64,000 bases of DNA from assembly GCA_903922735.1 (NCBI GenBank), contig CAIXUZ010000012.1, positions 1-64,000 on the forward strand. Direction: 5' to 3'. The first letter of the stretch is position 1. Every line of letters starts with the position of its first letter. The DNA comes from an uncultured Verrucomicrobia subdivision 3 bacterium (GTDB lineage Bacteria; Verrucomicrobiota; Verrucomicrobiia; Limisphaerales; UBA11358). Both the position numbers and the translations under genes were made by a program. The notes under the pieces were generated by a model that was given only the letters and a program-made list of their open reading frames with translations, did no database searches and had not been told where the DNA came from. Of the stretch, positions 49,476-60,014 are shown piece by piece.

Positions 49476-52400
49476 ATGGGTAAACCCCAATCAACCCTGG
49501 CCGCTTCCTTCCTGAATCGAAGGGCTTTGCCGTTGCTGCTTGCCCTGATCACGGGTTGGGCCACCGCTTCTGCTCTGGCTGCCACTTATTATGTGGCCAC
49601 CAATGGCAATGACTTTGCCAGCGGGTCGCTGGCCACCCCATTCCGGACGATTCAAAAGGCGGCTACTGTGATGGTGGCCGGCGATACCGGTTACATACGC
49701 GGGGGCACTTATCGGGAGACGGTGATCCCCGCCAACTCGGGCACGGCCGGTTCCCGCATCACGTATGCCGCCTACAACAACGAGACCGTGATTATCAGCG
49801 GCTTGGATCCGGTGACTAACTCGTGGAGCCTCGACACCGGTAGCATTTACAAAGTCTCGGGCATCAATCCCGGCTTGGCCGCCAATCAGGGTAATCAGGT
49901 CTTTTTTAACGGCCAGCTCGCTTACGAGGCGCGGTGGCCCAATAACGTCGGCACGCCGGGCAATTCCAATGATTTCACCTACGCGACTGTTGCCCGGTCC
50001 GAGGGCGGCAATGTGATTCCCGCGGCGGGCGGCAATACGCTGATGTTGCAGGACAGCCGCCTGCCGTTTCCCAATGATGCCGACCTGAACGGCGCCACCA
50101 TCTGGTGCGGTCGCAACGTCAATTTTTACAACAACATTGTGGCCAAGGTTAACTCCTATTCGGCCGACACCCGCGAGATTTTTTTCACCGACGACGGCGG
50201 CAATTCTCCGCCGGTCGCAAATTCCATGTATATCCTCTGGGGCGCCCGGGTGTTGCTCGATACCACTAATGAGTGGTGGTATGACAGCGGCAGTCAGCAA
50301 TTGTATGTCTGGATGCCGGACGGCATGATGCCGGCGAACGGCGCGGTCGAATACAAGGCTCGGATCTTTGCCTTTGACCTCAATAACCGGAACTTCATCA
50401 CCATCTCCAATCTCGCCACCTGGGCTTGCGGCATCTGGGGTCCTAACACGGCGAATCCGACGCCGACTTCCAGCGGTATCCGCTTGCTATCCCTCCGGGG
50501 CCTCTACCCGCAATCCAGCGTGGGGCGCTCAGGTTTTTATTTGGCCGGCAATAGTAACGAAGTCATTGGCTGCGAATTCGCCTATGGCCCGGCCCGCCTG
50601 CTGGAGGTCCGCGGCAATGACTGCCGGGTCATCAACAACTACTTGCACGATGGCTGTCAATATTACACGTCAGCCCTGCTTTTCACTAAAGGCAAGCGCA
50701 TGATCGTCAGCCACAACACGCTTTGTGACGGGGCCAACCAATTGGTCAATCCGCTGATCACCAGCGGTGTCTTCCAATACAATCACCTCTATCGCGGCAT
50801 GTGGCATTGCAAGGATGAAGGCTTGTCTTACATCAACTACACGGATGGCCAGGGATCCCTCATGCATCACAATGTCCTTCATGACAATTTGTGCCAGCTG
50901 CGCACCGATCAGGCCCACGGGTTTTATCAGGACGGCGGGGTCAGTGATTTTATCTATTTCCGCAACCTCATTTATGACATCCCGGCGGGGAATGCCTTTT
51001 TCTTCGGCACGATCTTTAACACGCTGATCTATAACAACACTTTGTTTCAGGCCAAGAACCATGTTCTGCCCTATGGTTTGAATCCGGCGTCTTCCGCCTC
51101 GTCCGGCGTGTTCGCGAACAATGTCGCTCCGCTGTCGCCCGTGGCCACCCCGGGCGGCTGGGATCTGCGGAATTTTTACAGCGATTATCCGAACCCGGCG
51201 TTTGCCAGCGCCACCAATGACGATTTCCGTCCCACGGCCGCCTCGCCGCAGCGGGACAAGGGCGCCGTCATCTCCGGTGTCACCACGAATTACACCGGCC
51301 TGGCGCCCGATGCCGGTGCTTACGAGTTCGGCGACGCGCTGTTCAAGGTGGGGCACGACTTCACCAATCCGCCCGATCCGGCGTTGCTCGTCCTGCCGGA
51401 CCTCACCCCGTTTGAGTTTCGCAACCTCGTCTTGAACGGGTCGTTTGAGGATGCCGATAACACCGCCATCAACTGGACGCTTTCCGGCACGGCGCGGGTC
51501 AATGCGGCCGCAGATGCTAGCAACCAGCCCCGGACTTTTAACGGCAATTATCGACTCGATTTTTCCCCGGGCACCGGTGGGGCTTCTCAAACCGTGACCA
51601 ATCTGTCGCCTTCCACGCGCTATGTGGCCACGGCCTATTTTCAGGTGCCCGGCACCGAATCCGCCACCTCCGCGCAATTCATTCTTTCCGGTTACGGGGG
51701 CGCCAGCCTCACCAACTATGCGCCCGTGACCGGTTCCTCCGGTTGGACCAATGTCACCGTCAATTTCATAACCGGTTCCGCCGCCACCGGCGTGACGCTT
51801 GCCGTCCAATGCACGGTTGCCAATGCGGGAAACACTAACCGGGCGGATTTGATTTGCCTGCGCAAAGGCCCGCCACCCGTTCTGCCGGCGTTGCTCGATC
51901 TGGTGCTCAACCCGTTTGCACCGCAGCTGCAGGTGGCCATCGCCGCGACCTATGCCACCGTCGGCGGAGTGGTTAATTACCAGCTCGACTCTGCGCCCGT
52001 CGGTGCCGCCATCAATCTCACCAACGGTCTCCTGACGTGGGACGCCACCGGCCAGACGAACGGAACTTACAATTTCATGGTGCGCGCCTTTGACCGGGAC
52101 TATCCGGCGGCGCACTTTAATCAGGCGGCCTTCCAGGTGTTGGTGACCAATGGCTGGACTATGCCGTTTTTTACCAACAGCGTCGGCAATCCGATGATCA
52201 TCAACGCCGCTGTCTCGGGAACCGCCGCCACGAATCCCGCCGTCGTTTACAGCCTCGGCGCGGGTGCGCCCTCGGGGGTGGTCATCAATTCTTCGACGGG
52301 TGTTGTCACTTGGACACCGACGAATAGCGGCGCGTTTTCCATTCCCATCGTGGCGACGCTGGGCGGTTCAAACCAGACCACGACGGTGGCGGTCAGCATC

Positions 52401-55400
52401 ACGGACATGGTGGCATGGTATCCATTTGATACGGCTTATGGCGGGTTGGTTCCTCCCGGACCTGGCGCGGTGTTTTCGGCCTTTACTCCGGACGCCTCCG
52501 GCAACGGACTCGATGCCGCGCTGTATGGCAATGCGGAGTTGACCCCCGGGAAAATGGGCAGCGCCCTGCATACGCCGTCGGGCGTCGGCTGGGCGCAGCT
52601 TCCCGGCGGCATCTTTTCAAATATATCCAGCAACTTTACCATCGCCTGCTGGTTGCGCATGGACAGCGCGAATTGGTTCGCCAAGGCCTTCAATTTTGCC
52701 GTGAGTCGCAGCAGCGGTCTGATTTATCTCGCCCCAGTCACTTATCTCAATGATCCGGCCAATGCGGCCACGCTCCGTTTTTATTACATGAACGCCGCCG
52801 GCGTCAGTCGGCAATTGCAGGCCGGCGCCCTGCCGGCCGGCGTCTGGAAACACGTCACAATCACCCTCGCCGGCAATACGCTTACGATGTATGTGGACGG
52901 GGTGCAGGTGGCTCAGGACACCGGCTGGACCTTGCGGTTGTCCGACCTGGGGTTGGATGACAACAATCTGATTGGCTATAACCCGATCAACAGCGGCGTG
53001 GACCGTCCTTTCGATGGCAAGGTGGACGATTTCCGTGTCTATACCCGTGCGCTTTCCGCCGGCGAAATTGCCGGTCTCGCTTCGGCCGCTCCCGGCCGGT
53101 GGACCGGTGGCGGGACGGATAACAACTGGTCCACGGCGGCGAACTGGAACGCCGGCGTGCCCCCCGCCAACAGCTCCCTGTGGTTCAAAGTCGGCACCCG
53201 CCCGACCTCGACCAATGATTTGGCCGCCGCCACCCCGTTCTCGAATCTTAACTTCGGCACGAACGCCGGCGGGTTCAATTTATTCGGCAACTCCCTTGCC
53301 TTGACGGGAGATATCGTGTCCGAATCAACCGCGACGCAAACCGTGGCGCTGCCGCTGATTCTGGCGGCCGGGGGGCATATTCTTTATGCGCCGGCCGGTG
53401 GCCGGCTGGTTGTATCCGGTGCCTTGTCCGGTGCCGGACAGTTGCTGGTGCAGCCGAATGGATTGGTCATCCTGGCTGCCTCCAATACTTTCACCGGCGG
53501 CGTGGAAATCCAGTCCGGATCACTAAAACAAGGTTCCGCCGCCGCGCTCGGCAGCGGGCCGGTGAATGTGCGCGCCGGCGCGACGCTCGACTTGGCGGGC
53601 TGCGATGCTGCGGTGGCCTTGGTGGAAAGCGGAGCCTTCATCACCAACAGTTCCGCCACGCCCGCCACCTTGACCCTCAGCAACAATGCGGACACCGCCA
53701 TTTGGCAAACGTCGTTGCGCGGCGGAACCATCGCGCTGGCCAAGGCGGGTGCGGGCAATTTGCTGGTTCACGGCACCCCGGCCTTTGCCGGTAGCGTGAA
53801 TGTTCTGGGCGGCACCTTGACGCTGGGCTATCAACCGCCGCTCGCTGTCGCTTTGCCGGTTGTTTATAATCCCGGCCAGCGTCCGGATGTCCACTTTGAT
53901 GCCTCGGATTTGGCCCATATCGTGACCAACGCGGCCGGGGCCGTGTCCCGCTGGTATAATTCCGAGAGCAATGCCACTTACCTTGCCGCCCAGGACGCCA
54001 CCAATCAGCAGCCGCAATTGGTGCTCAATGCCCTGAATGGATTGCCGGTGATCGATTTTGGACCGACCGGTTCCGGCACTAATCTCGGTTGCTGGATGCA
54101 ACTGGCCTCGCCCTCCGCGACCGCGCCCTATTGGACGGCGGTCAATGGCTACAACACCATCCGCAGCGCCTTCTGGGTCATCAAAGGCGCCGGCAATCTG
54201 TTGGGCGACGACGCGAGTTCAAATTTCCGGCGCGGCAGCCCCGACGGCAGCGCCACGGCTCCCCTCTGGTCCGCCAGTTCGGCTTCGCCCCGCTTGCTCG
54301 CGGGTTCCACTTACTTGAATGGGCAGCCGGTGGATGGCACAGTCACTCCGTTGTCCACCAATTACAATCTGGTCAGCCTGATTGGTTCTGGCGGCGACAC
54401 CGATCAGCCAAACCGGTTGGAAGGCAGCCGGCTCGCCAATGACCAGAACACGATCGCCCGGAGCGGCGGCCAGCAGATTGCCGAAGTCCTGCTTTACAGT
54501 CGGGTTCTGGGCGATGACGAACGCCAGCAGGTCGAAGCTTATCTCGCCAAAAAATGGTTCAACCTTCTGCCCGCCCAGCTCTGGTCGAATAATCTGCCCG
54601 CTAATCTTAACCTGGCAATTGCCGCGAATGCCGCCGTGTCGCTCACTGGTTCGCAGCAATTCGGAAATTTCAACGGCATGGCCGGCGGACAGTTGATTGC
54701 CAGCAACGGCGTGCTGGTTGTGGGCGCCGGCAATGCCACCTCTACCTTTGGCGGAAATATCGCGGGCAACACCAGTCTGGTCAAAATCGGGAGTGGCCTT
54801 GTCACCCTCGCCGGCACCAACACTTATACCGGCTCCACCTCGGTGAGCAATGGCACGCTGGCCGTCAGCGGCCGGCTGGCGAACGGGGCGTTGACGGTGG
54901 CCACTAACGGTACCCTGGCCGGCAGCGGCAGCATCGCTGGGGCGGTGACCGTTCAGGCCGGCGGCCTGTTGTCGCCCGGCCTCGCCGGCCCGGTCGCTTT
55001 GACGGTCAGCAACGCCCTCACTTTGCAGGCCGGTAGCGCGACCGCGATGGATATCAGTAAGTCGCCGTTGACCAACGATCAGGTGCGCGTGACCGGATTG
55101 CTCACCTACGGCGGCACGCTGATCGTGACCAATCTGGCCGGCCCGCTGGCCGGCGGCGATTATTTTCAGCTGTTCAGTGCGGGGTCTCGCAGCGGTGACT
55201 TCGCCGCGCTCGCCGGTTTGCCGGGCCCCGGTCTGGCTTGGAGTTTCAGCCCTGCCGGCGGTATGCTTTCGGTGTCGAACTCCGTTCCTTTGTCGCCCAC
55301 CAACCTGGCTTGGAGCGTGAGCGCCGCCGCTCTGAATCTAAGCTGGCCTGCAAGTTATATCGGCTGGGTGTTGCAATCCCAGACCAATACCCTGATGCGG

Positions 55401-55511
55401 GGTCTGGGCACCAACTGGGTTGACATATTCGGTTCCGCCTCGACGAATCAGTGGTCCGCCTCTTTTCCATCTTCGAACCCGGCCGTGTTCTTTCGGTTGC
55501 GATCTCCGTAA
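49476..55511 (+). CDS. Giant secreted beta-helix/LamG/autotransporter-repeat protein
   Basis: 2011 residues from the ATG at 49476; signal peptide RRALPLLLALITGWATASALA. Residues 35-620 are a DUF1565-type right-handed beta-helix (TYYVATNGNDFASGSLATPFRTIQKAA). A carbohydrate-binding-like jelly roll (650-780) and Ig/cadherin-like segments follow, then a LamG-type domain (MVAWYPFDT...PFDGKVDDFRVYTRALSAGEIAG, about 980-1200). Two autotransporter-associated beta-strand blocks (VILAASNTFTGGVEIQSGSL and VTLAGTNTYTGSTSVSNGTL) surround a second lectin-like part with PVIDFGPTGSGTNLG. There is no PEP-CTERM tail. It is probably a surface glycan-degrading or binding protein. Confidence 0.8.
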   Translation: MGKPQSTLAASFLNRRALPLLLALITGWATASALAATYYVATNGNDFASGSLATPFRTIQKAATVMVAGDTGYIRGGTYRETVIPANSGTAGSRITYAAYNNETVIISGLDPVTNSWSLDTGSIYKVSGINPGLAANQGNQVFFNGQLAYEARWPNNVGTPGNSNDFTYATVARSEGGNVIPAAGGNTLMLQDSRLPFPNDADLNGATIWCGRNVNFYNNIVAKVNSYSADTREIFFTDDGGNSPPVANSMYILWGARVLLDTTNEWWYDSGSQQLYVWMPDGMMPANGAVEYKARIFAFDLNNRNFITISNLATWACGIWGPNTANPTPTSSGIRLLSLRGLYPQSSVGRSGFYLAGNSNEVIGCEFAYGPARLLEVRGNDCRVINNYLHDGCQYYTSALLFTKGKRMIVSHNTLCDGANQLVNPLITSGVFQYNHLYRGMWHCKDEGLSYINYTDGQGSLMHHNVLHDNLCQLRTDQAHGFYQDGGVSDFIYFRNLIYDIPAGNAFFFGTIFNTLIYNNTLFQAKNHVLPYGLNPASSASSGVFANNVAPLSPVATPGGWDLRNFYSDYPNPAFASATNDDFRPTAASPQRDKGAVISGVTTNYTGLAPDAGAYEFGDALFKVGHDFTNPPDPALLVLPDLTPFEFRNLVLNGSFEDADNTAINWTLSGTARVNAAADASNQPRTFNGNYRLDFSPGTGGASQTVTNLSPSTRYVATAYFQVPGTESATSAQFILSGYGGASLTNYAPVTGSSGWTNVTVNFITGSAATGVTLAVQCTVANAGNTNRADLICLRKGPPPVLPALLDLVLNPFAPQLQVAIAATYATVGGVVNYQLDSAPVGAAINLTNGLLTWDATGQTNGTYNFMVRAFDRDYPAAHFNQAAFQVLVTNGWTMPFFTNSVGNPMIINAAVSGTAATNPAVVYSLGAGAPSGVVINSSTGVVTWTPTNSGAFSIPIVATLGGSNQTTTVAVSITDMVAWYPFDTAYGGLVPPGPGAVFSAFTPDASGNGLDAALYGNAELTPGKMGSALHTPSGVGWAQLPGGIFSNISSNFTIACWLRMDSANWFAKAFNFAVSRSSGLIYLAPVTYLNDPANAATLRFYYMNAAGVSRQLQAGALPAGVWKHVTITLAGNTLTMYVDGVQVAQDTGWTLRLSDLGLDDNNLIGYNPINSGVDRPFDGKVDDFRVYTRALSAGEIAGLASAAPGRWTGGGTDNNWSTAANWNAGVPPANSSLWFKVGTRPTSTNDLAAATPFSNLNFGTNAGGFNLFGNSLALTGDIVSESTATQTVALPLILAAGGHILYAPAGGRLVVSGALSGAGQLLVQPNGLVILAASNTFTGGVEIQSGSLKQGSAAALGSGPVNVRAGATLDLAGCDAAVALVESGAFITNSSATPATLTLSNNADTAIWQTSLRGGTIALAKAGAGNLLVHGTPAFAGSVNVLGGTLTLGYQPPLAVALPVVYNPGQRPDVHFDASDLAHIVTNAAGAVSRWYNSESNATYLAAQDATNQQPQLVLNALNGLPVIDFGPTGSGTNLGCWMQLASPSATAPYWTAVNGYNTIRSAFWVIKGAGNLLGDDASSNFRRGSPDGSATAPLWSASSASPRLLAGSTYLNGQPVDGTVTPLSTNYNLVSLIGSGGDTDQPNRLEGSRLANDQNTIARSGGQQIAEVLLYSRVLGDDERQQVEAYLAKKWFNLLPAQLWSNNLPANLNLAIAANAAVSLTGSQQFGNFNGMAGGQLIASNGVLVVGAGNATSTFGGNIAGNTSLVKIGSGLVTLAGTNTYTGSTSVSNGTLAVSGRLANGALTVATNGTLAGSGSIAGAVTVQAGGLLSPGLAGPVALTVSNALTLQAGSATAMDISKSPLTNDQVRVTGLLTYGGTLIVTNLAGPLAGGDYFQLFSAGSRSGDFAALAGLPGPGLAWSFSPAGGMLSVSNSVPLSPTNLAWSVSAAALNLSWPASYIGWVLQSQTNTLMRGLGTNWVDIFGSASTNQWSASFPSSNPAVFFRLRSP

Positions 55512-55582
55512 AACCTATGATGGCCATGATCTGATCACTCTATTGAATGATCCGATGAATCGTGTACCCTCAAGCCGTCACC

Positions 55583-57766
55583 ATGAAACCCATCCTCACC
55601 CGCATCCGCGTGAGCGCGCTGGCGCTCGTCGGTCTTTTCACATTTTCTATCGCCTCGCATGGTGACGATGCCTGGCCGCCTTTCACCGTGGGCTGGTCGG
55701 CTGATGGTGCGTCGCCTGCCGATGTTTCGTTCCTGTTGTCGGCCCCGGCGGGCAAGGCCGGCTTCGTGCGCGTGCAAGATGGGCATCTCGTCCAGCCGGA
55801 CGGCTCGCGGTTCCGTATCTGGGGCATCAACGCCACCGGCCGGGGCGCGCTGCCGGCCACGAACTCCGCGCCGGCCATTGCTGCGGGTCTGGCCCGGCGG
55901 GGAATCAATTGCGTGCGGTTTCATTTTCTGGACACCACGTGGTCGTTGCTCGCCGCCAAGGCCGCGGACACGCGCGCGCTGGATCCGGACGCGCTGGCGC
56001 GGCTGGACCGGTTTGTCTTCGAATTGAAATCGCGCGGCATCTACGCGGACCTGAATCTGAATGTCTATCGCACCTACCAGCCGGGCGACGGCGTGCGCGA
56101 TTGCGAGTGGCTCGGGATCGGCAAGGGCGCGACCTATTTCGACGCGCGGCTCATCGAGTTGCAGCGCGAATATGCGCGGCAGCTGCTCACGCACACCAAT
56201 GCGCTGACCGGTCGCGCCTATCGCAATGAACCGGCCGTGGCGGTGATTGAGTTTGTGAACGAAAACTCGCTCGTCGAATCGTGGTTGCAAAACCGGCTCC
56301 TCGGCCACCAGACCAATAAACCCAGCGGCACCTGGAACGACATCCCGCCCGGCTACGCGGCGGATTTGACGAAGCAGTTCAACGCCTGGCTCCCCGGTCA
56401 TGTCGCCGCCGGCACGCTCGCCCGGTGGCGGCGGGATGCCGGTGTGGCGGCGGACGCGTCGCTCCCGCGCCTGCGCCAAGAGCAATTCCGCACCGCCTCC
56501 CCGGAGCGCTTTCAGACCGAGGCTGCATTCTACATGGAGCTTGAAAGCAATTTCTTCCGCGGCATGGCGAAATTTCTTCGCGCGGAAGTCGGCGCGCAGA
56601 GTCTGTTCATCGGCGACAGTGACCACGGGCACGGCGCTTCCGGCTACCCGTTGACGGCCTCCTTGGCGCAGCTCGACGTCGTGGACGGCCACGTTTACTG
56701 GCAGCACCCGAATTACCTCTCCGATCCCAAGACCGGCAAGCGCACCGGTTTCAGTATCGCCAATACTCCCATGGTGGATGATCCGCTCCACTCGAGTCCC
56801 GTGCAGCTCTCGCGCACCGCCGTGGCGGGCAGGCCTTACACGGTTTCCGAGGTGAATCATCCGTTCCCGAACGAGTTCGCCTGCGAAGGTGTGCCGGTGC
56901 TCGCCGCCTGCGCGGCGCTGCAGGATTGGGACGGGATCTTCTGGTACTCGCTGGCGCATGACGACGCGACCGCGCTGCCGGACGAAATCCACGGCCACTT
57001 TGATTTGGCCAAAGATCCGGTGAAGATGAGTCAGCTTGCCGCCGGCGCGCTGATGTTCCTGCGCGGCGATGTTCAGCCGGCCCGGCGCGTGGTGACTCGC
57101 ACCTACAGCCGCGAGCAAGTGTTGGAAAGCCTGCGCCTGCCGCGGGCGGAGGCGCCCTACTTCACGCCCGGCTTTCCGCTGGCGTTGCCGCTCACCCACG
57201 CCGTGCGCGTCGCGTCCTTCAACGGCCCGCCCACCGCCGGTTTCGAACCGCTGCCGACGAATTCGATTGCCTCTGATACCGGCGAAATGATCTGGAGTGC
57301 CGGTGGCAAAGGGACTGGTCTGGTCACCGTGGACACGCCGCGTTCGCAGGCGTTGATCGGCCACGTGGCGAAGCCAAGCTGTTCGACGAAAAACTTGCGC
57401 GCGGAAATCCAGACGCCGTTCTGCGCGCTCACCCTCGGCGCGCTCGATGCCCAGCCGATTTCCGCTTCCGGCAGATTGCTGCTCACCGTCACCGCGCGTG
57501 TCGCCAACTCCGGCATGGTGTGGAACGAAAAACGCACCTCGCTCGCGCAATGGGGTGTGGCACCCACCCGCATTGAGCCGGTTCAGGGAAAAATCATTCT
57601 CACTGGCTTGGATCCGGCGGGCGGAGTTCGTGCCCAGCCATTGGATGGGGCAGGGCAGCCACTCGGCCAAGTCATCGCATTGACCAGGACCGCGGAAGGT
57701 TGGGTGCTGGAATTGGGGACGGTGGCCACCACTTCATTTGCCATCGCTGTCGATCGCCGGCCATAG
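55583..57766 (+). CDS. Secreted GH5-like (clan GH-A) glycosidase
   Basis: 727 residues from the ATG at 55583; signal peptide MKPILTRIRVSALALVGLFTFSIA. The N-terminal part reads FRIWGINATGRGALPA...GLARRGINCVRFHFLD, typical of GH5 barrels. The acid/base candidate is in AVIEFVNENSL (Glu near 227) and the nucleophile candidate in PYTVSEVNHPFPNEF (Glu near 423), with WDGIFWYSLAHDD after it. The C-terminal 200 residues are beta-rich. Substrate unknown. The leader resembles those of the GH141-like genes although the mature enzymes are unrelated. Confidence 0.8.
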   Translation: MKPILTRIRVSALALVGLFTFSIASHGDDAWPPFTVGWSADGASPADVSFLLSAPAGKAGFVRVQDGHLVQPDGSRFRIWGINATGRGALPATNSAPAIAAGLARRGINCVRFHFLDTTWSLLAAKAADTRALDPDALARLDRFVFELKSRGIYADLNLNVYRTYQPGDGVRDCEWLGIGKGATYFDARLIELQREYARQLLTHTNALTGRAYRNEPAVAVIEFVNENSLVESWLQNRLLGHQTNKPSGTWNDIPPGYAADLTKQFNAWLPGHVAAGTLARWRRDAGVAADASLPRLRQEQFRTASPERFQTEAAFYMELESNFFRGMAKFLRAEVGAQSLFIGDSDHGHGASGYPLTASLAQLDVVDGHVYWQHPNYLSDPKTGKRTGFSIANTPMVDDPLHSSPVQLSRTAVAGRPYTVSEVNHPFPNEFACEGVPVLAACAALQDWDGIFWYSLAHDDATALPDEIHGHFDLAKDPVKMSQLAAGALMFLRGDVQPARRVVTRTYSREQVLESLRLPRAEAPYFTPGFPLALPLTHAVRVASFNGPPTAGFEPLPTNSIASDTGEMIWSAGGKGTGLVTVDTPRSQALIGHVAKPSCSTKNLRAEIQTPFCALTLGALDAQPISASGRLLLTVTARVANSGMVWNEKRTSLAQWGVAPTRIEPVQGKIILTGLDPAGGVRAQPLDGAGQPLGQVIALTRTAEGWVLELGTVATTSFAIAVDRRP

Positions 57767-57795
57767 TTCAAACGAATTTAATTTTTTACGTCACC

Positions 57796-59898
57796 ATGAA
57801 CCCAACCATCAACCGCATCATCGTGAGCGCGCTGGCGCTCGTCACCACTGTTGCCACGGCCACTGACTTTTATGTCGCACCGAACGGCAGCGATGCCAAT
57901 TCCGGCACGCAGGCCAAACCGTTTGCCACCGTGGAGCGCGCTCGCGATGCCATCCGCGAGTTGAAAAAGGCCGGCCCGCTCAAGGAGGCGGTCACCGTGC
58001 GGCTGGATGGCGGCACTTATCCTCTGGCGCGGGAAGTGCGGTTCGGGCCGGAAGATTCCGGCATGGCAGCCTTTCCCATCACTTACACGACGTCGGGAAC
58101 GGTGCCGGCGATTTTGGATGGCGGCAGCCGCATTACCGGTTGGAAGAAGCATGACGCCAAACTTTGGGTGGCCACTTTGCCAGAAGTGGCCAGCGGCAAG
58201 TGGTATTTCCGCCAGCTTTATGTGAACGGCCAGCAGCGCGTCCGCGCCCGCACGCCGAACGAGGGATTTCTGCGGGTGGCGGGCTGCCCGGAAGGCACCC
58301 CCAAGACGGCCGACTATCACAAGGCGTGCCAGAGTTTTCAGTTCAAGCCGGGCGATATTCGAGCCGACTGGAGCAACCTTCAGGATGTGGAAGTCATCGT
58401 CTATCATTTCTGGACGGATTCGCATTTGCCTATCAAGAGCGTGGACACCACGTCCAATCTCGTCACCTTTGCTCACAAGGCGGACAAGACATTCACCGAC
58501 GACTTCACCGAGGACGGCGCGCGTTACATCGTGGAAAATGTGTTCGAGACCCTGGATGCGCCGGGTGAATGGTATTTGAATCGCCGCACCGGCCAGCTCT
58601 TTTACTACCCAAAGCCCGGCGAAGACATGGCGAAGGTGGAGGTCGTCGCACCGTTCTCTCCCGCCTTCGTGCGATTGGAAGGTGACCCCGCCAATCGCCG
58701 TTTTGTCGAGTATCTGCGTTTTCAGAACCTGGCCTTTGCCTATTCGCGATTTGAGCTTCCGCCGGGCAATGCCAACTCCAGGCAGGGTTCCGCCACCGTG
58801 CCCGCCGCCATCAAGTTGAGCGGGGCGCGTTTCTGTTCATTTCAGCAATGCCGGATCTCCAATCTCGGCACCTTCGCGTTTGATCTGATGAAGGGCTGTT
58901 CGGATATTCAGATTGCCGGCAATGAAATTGCTCATGTCGCGGCGGGCGGTGTCCGCGTGGACGGCGGCACGGAAAGTGAACCGCCGTGGGACCGCACCCG
59001 CAACAATCGCATCACCGACAACTGGCTGCATCATTACGGGCTGGATTATCCGTCCGCCGTGGGCGTGCTGCTGATGAATACCGAGGGCAATACGGTGGCG
59101 CATAACGAAATTGACCACGGCGGCTACACCGGCGTGTCGGTCGGCTGGGTGTGGGGCTACAAGCGCAGCGTGAGCCAGAACAATCGCGTCGAGTTCAATC
59201 ACATTCACCACATCGGCGGCGTGCTCTCGGACATGGGCGGCATCTACACGCTCGGCGTTGCGCCCGGCACGGTTATTCGCAATAACCACATCCACGACGT
59301 GACCGCCAACCAATATGGCGGCTGGGGCATTTATCTCGATGAAGGCTCCACGCATCTGCTGGTGGAGAATAACGTGGTGCATGACACCAAGTTCGCCCCG
59401 TTCAACATTCACTTCGCCCGGGAAGTCACCGTGCGGAACAATGTTTTTGCGCTCGGCAAACTGGAGCAGGTCAGCCGTGGCCGCGTCGAGCCGCACAAGA
59501 GCGTTTACTTCGAGAACAACATTGTTTACTGGCGCGAAGGTGAGTTGTTCAGCAAGAACTGGAAGGATGTGCCTTACACATTCTACTCCACTCCGCCCAA
59601 GGGCAAATCGAAAGGCACGAACACTGTGACCAGCACCTTCGATTGCGATTGGAACCTTTATTTCAACCCCGGACAGAAGCTTGAGGAAGTGAAGTTCACC
59701 AAGGACGCCACCTGGGCCGAATGGCGCCGGCGCGGCAAGGATGCGCATTCAAAATACTCCGACCCGCTGTTCGTCGCGCCGGAGCAGGGGGACTTCACCC
59801 TGAAACCCGGATCGCCGGCTCTCTCGCTGGGCTTCCAGCCCATCGATATCAGCCAGGTCGGCCCTCGCCTTAAGCCCAGGTTGATTAACTCTCCCTAA
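57796..59898 (+). CDS. Secreted GH141-like beta-helix glycosidase B
   Basis: 700 residues from the ATG at 57796; signal peptide MNPTINRIIVSALALVTTVATA. The mature start TDFYVAPNGSDANSGTQAKPFATVERARDAIREL closely matches the paralogue at 28165. Motifs: FRQLYVNGQQRVRARTPNEGF, GEWYLNRRTGQLFYYPKPGED, GGIYTLGVAPGTVIRNNHIHDV and YGGWGIYLDEGSTHLLVENNVV, the strongest GH141 match in the window. The family removes fucose from rhamnogalacturonan II or cuts xylan. Last gene before the third island. Confidence 0.85.
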   Translation: MNPTINRIIVSALALVTTVATATDFYVAPNGSDANSGTQAKPFATVERARDAIRELKKAGPLKEAVTVRLDGGTYPLAREVRFGPEDSGMAAFPITYTTSGTVPAILDGGSRITGWKKHDAKLWVATLPEVASGKWYFRQLYVNGQQRVRARTPNEGFLRVAGCPEGTPKTADYHKACQSFQFKPGDIRADWSNLQDVEVIVYHFWTDSHLPIKSVDTTSNLVTFAHKADKTFTDDFTEDGARYIVENVFETLDAPGEWYLNRRTGQLFYYPKPGEDMAKVEVVAPFSPAFVRLEGDPANRRFVEYLRFQNLAFAYSRFELPPGNANSRQGSATVPAAIKLSGARFCSFQQCRISNLGTFAFDLMKGCSDIQIAGNEIAHVAAGGVRVDGGTESEPPWDRTRNNRITDNWLHHYGLDYPSAVGVLLMNTEGNTVAHNEIDHGGYTGVSVGWVWGYKRSVSQNNRVEFNHIHHIGGVLSDMGGIYTLGVAPGTVIRNNHIHDVTANQYGGWGIYLDEGSTHLLVENNVVHDTKFAPFNIHFAREVTVRNNVFALGKLEQVSRGRVEPHKSVYFENNIVYWREGELFSKNWKDVPYTFYSTPPKGKSKGTNTVTSTFDCDWNLYFNPGQKLEEVKFTKDATWAEWRRRGKDAHSKYSDPLFVAPEQGDFTLKPGSPALSLGFQPIDISQVGPRLKPRLINSP

Positions 59899-60014
59899 CG
59901 CCGGTCTGAAAATGACGCGGGTAACTGCGGCGAAGGATTCTGGTTGTGAGCAGGGCGGCGGAGTCGTAGCCTCCCCTCGCGTAGCGGCATCTCGGCCGAG
60001 CGCCGCCTGGTAAC

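Noticed and set aside
21551..59898. A fucoidan-utilisation locus
   Set aside because: Fucosidases alone do not prove it; no sulfatase or typical endo-fucoidanase is recognised, and GH28, GH51 and PL8 fit other glycans as well.
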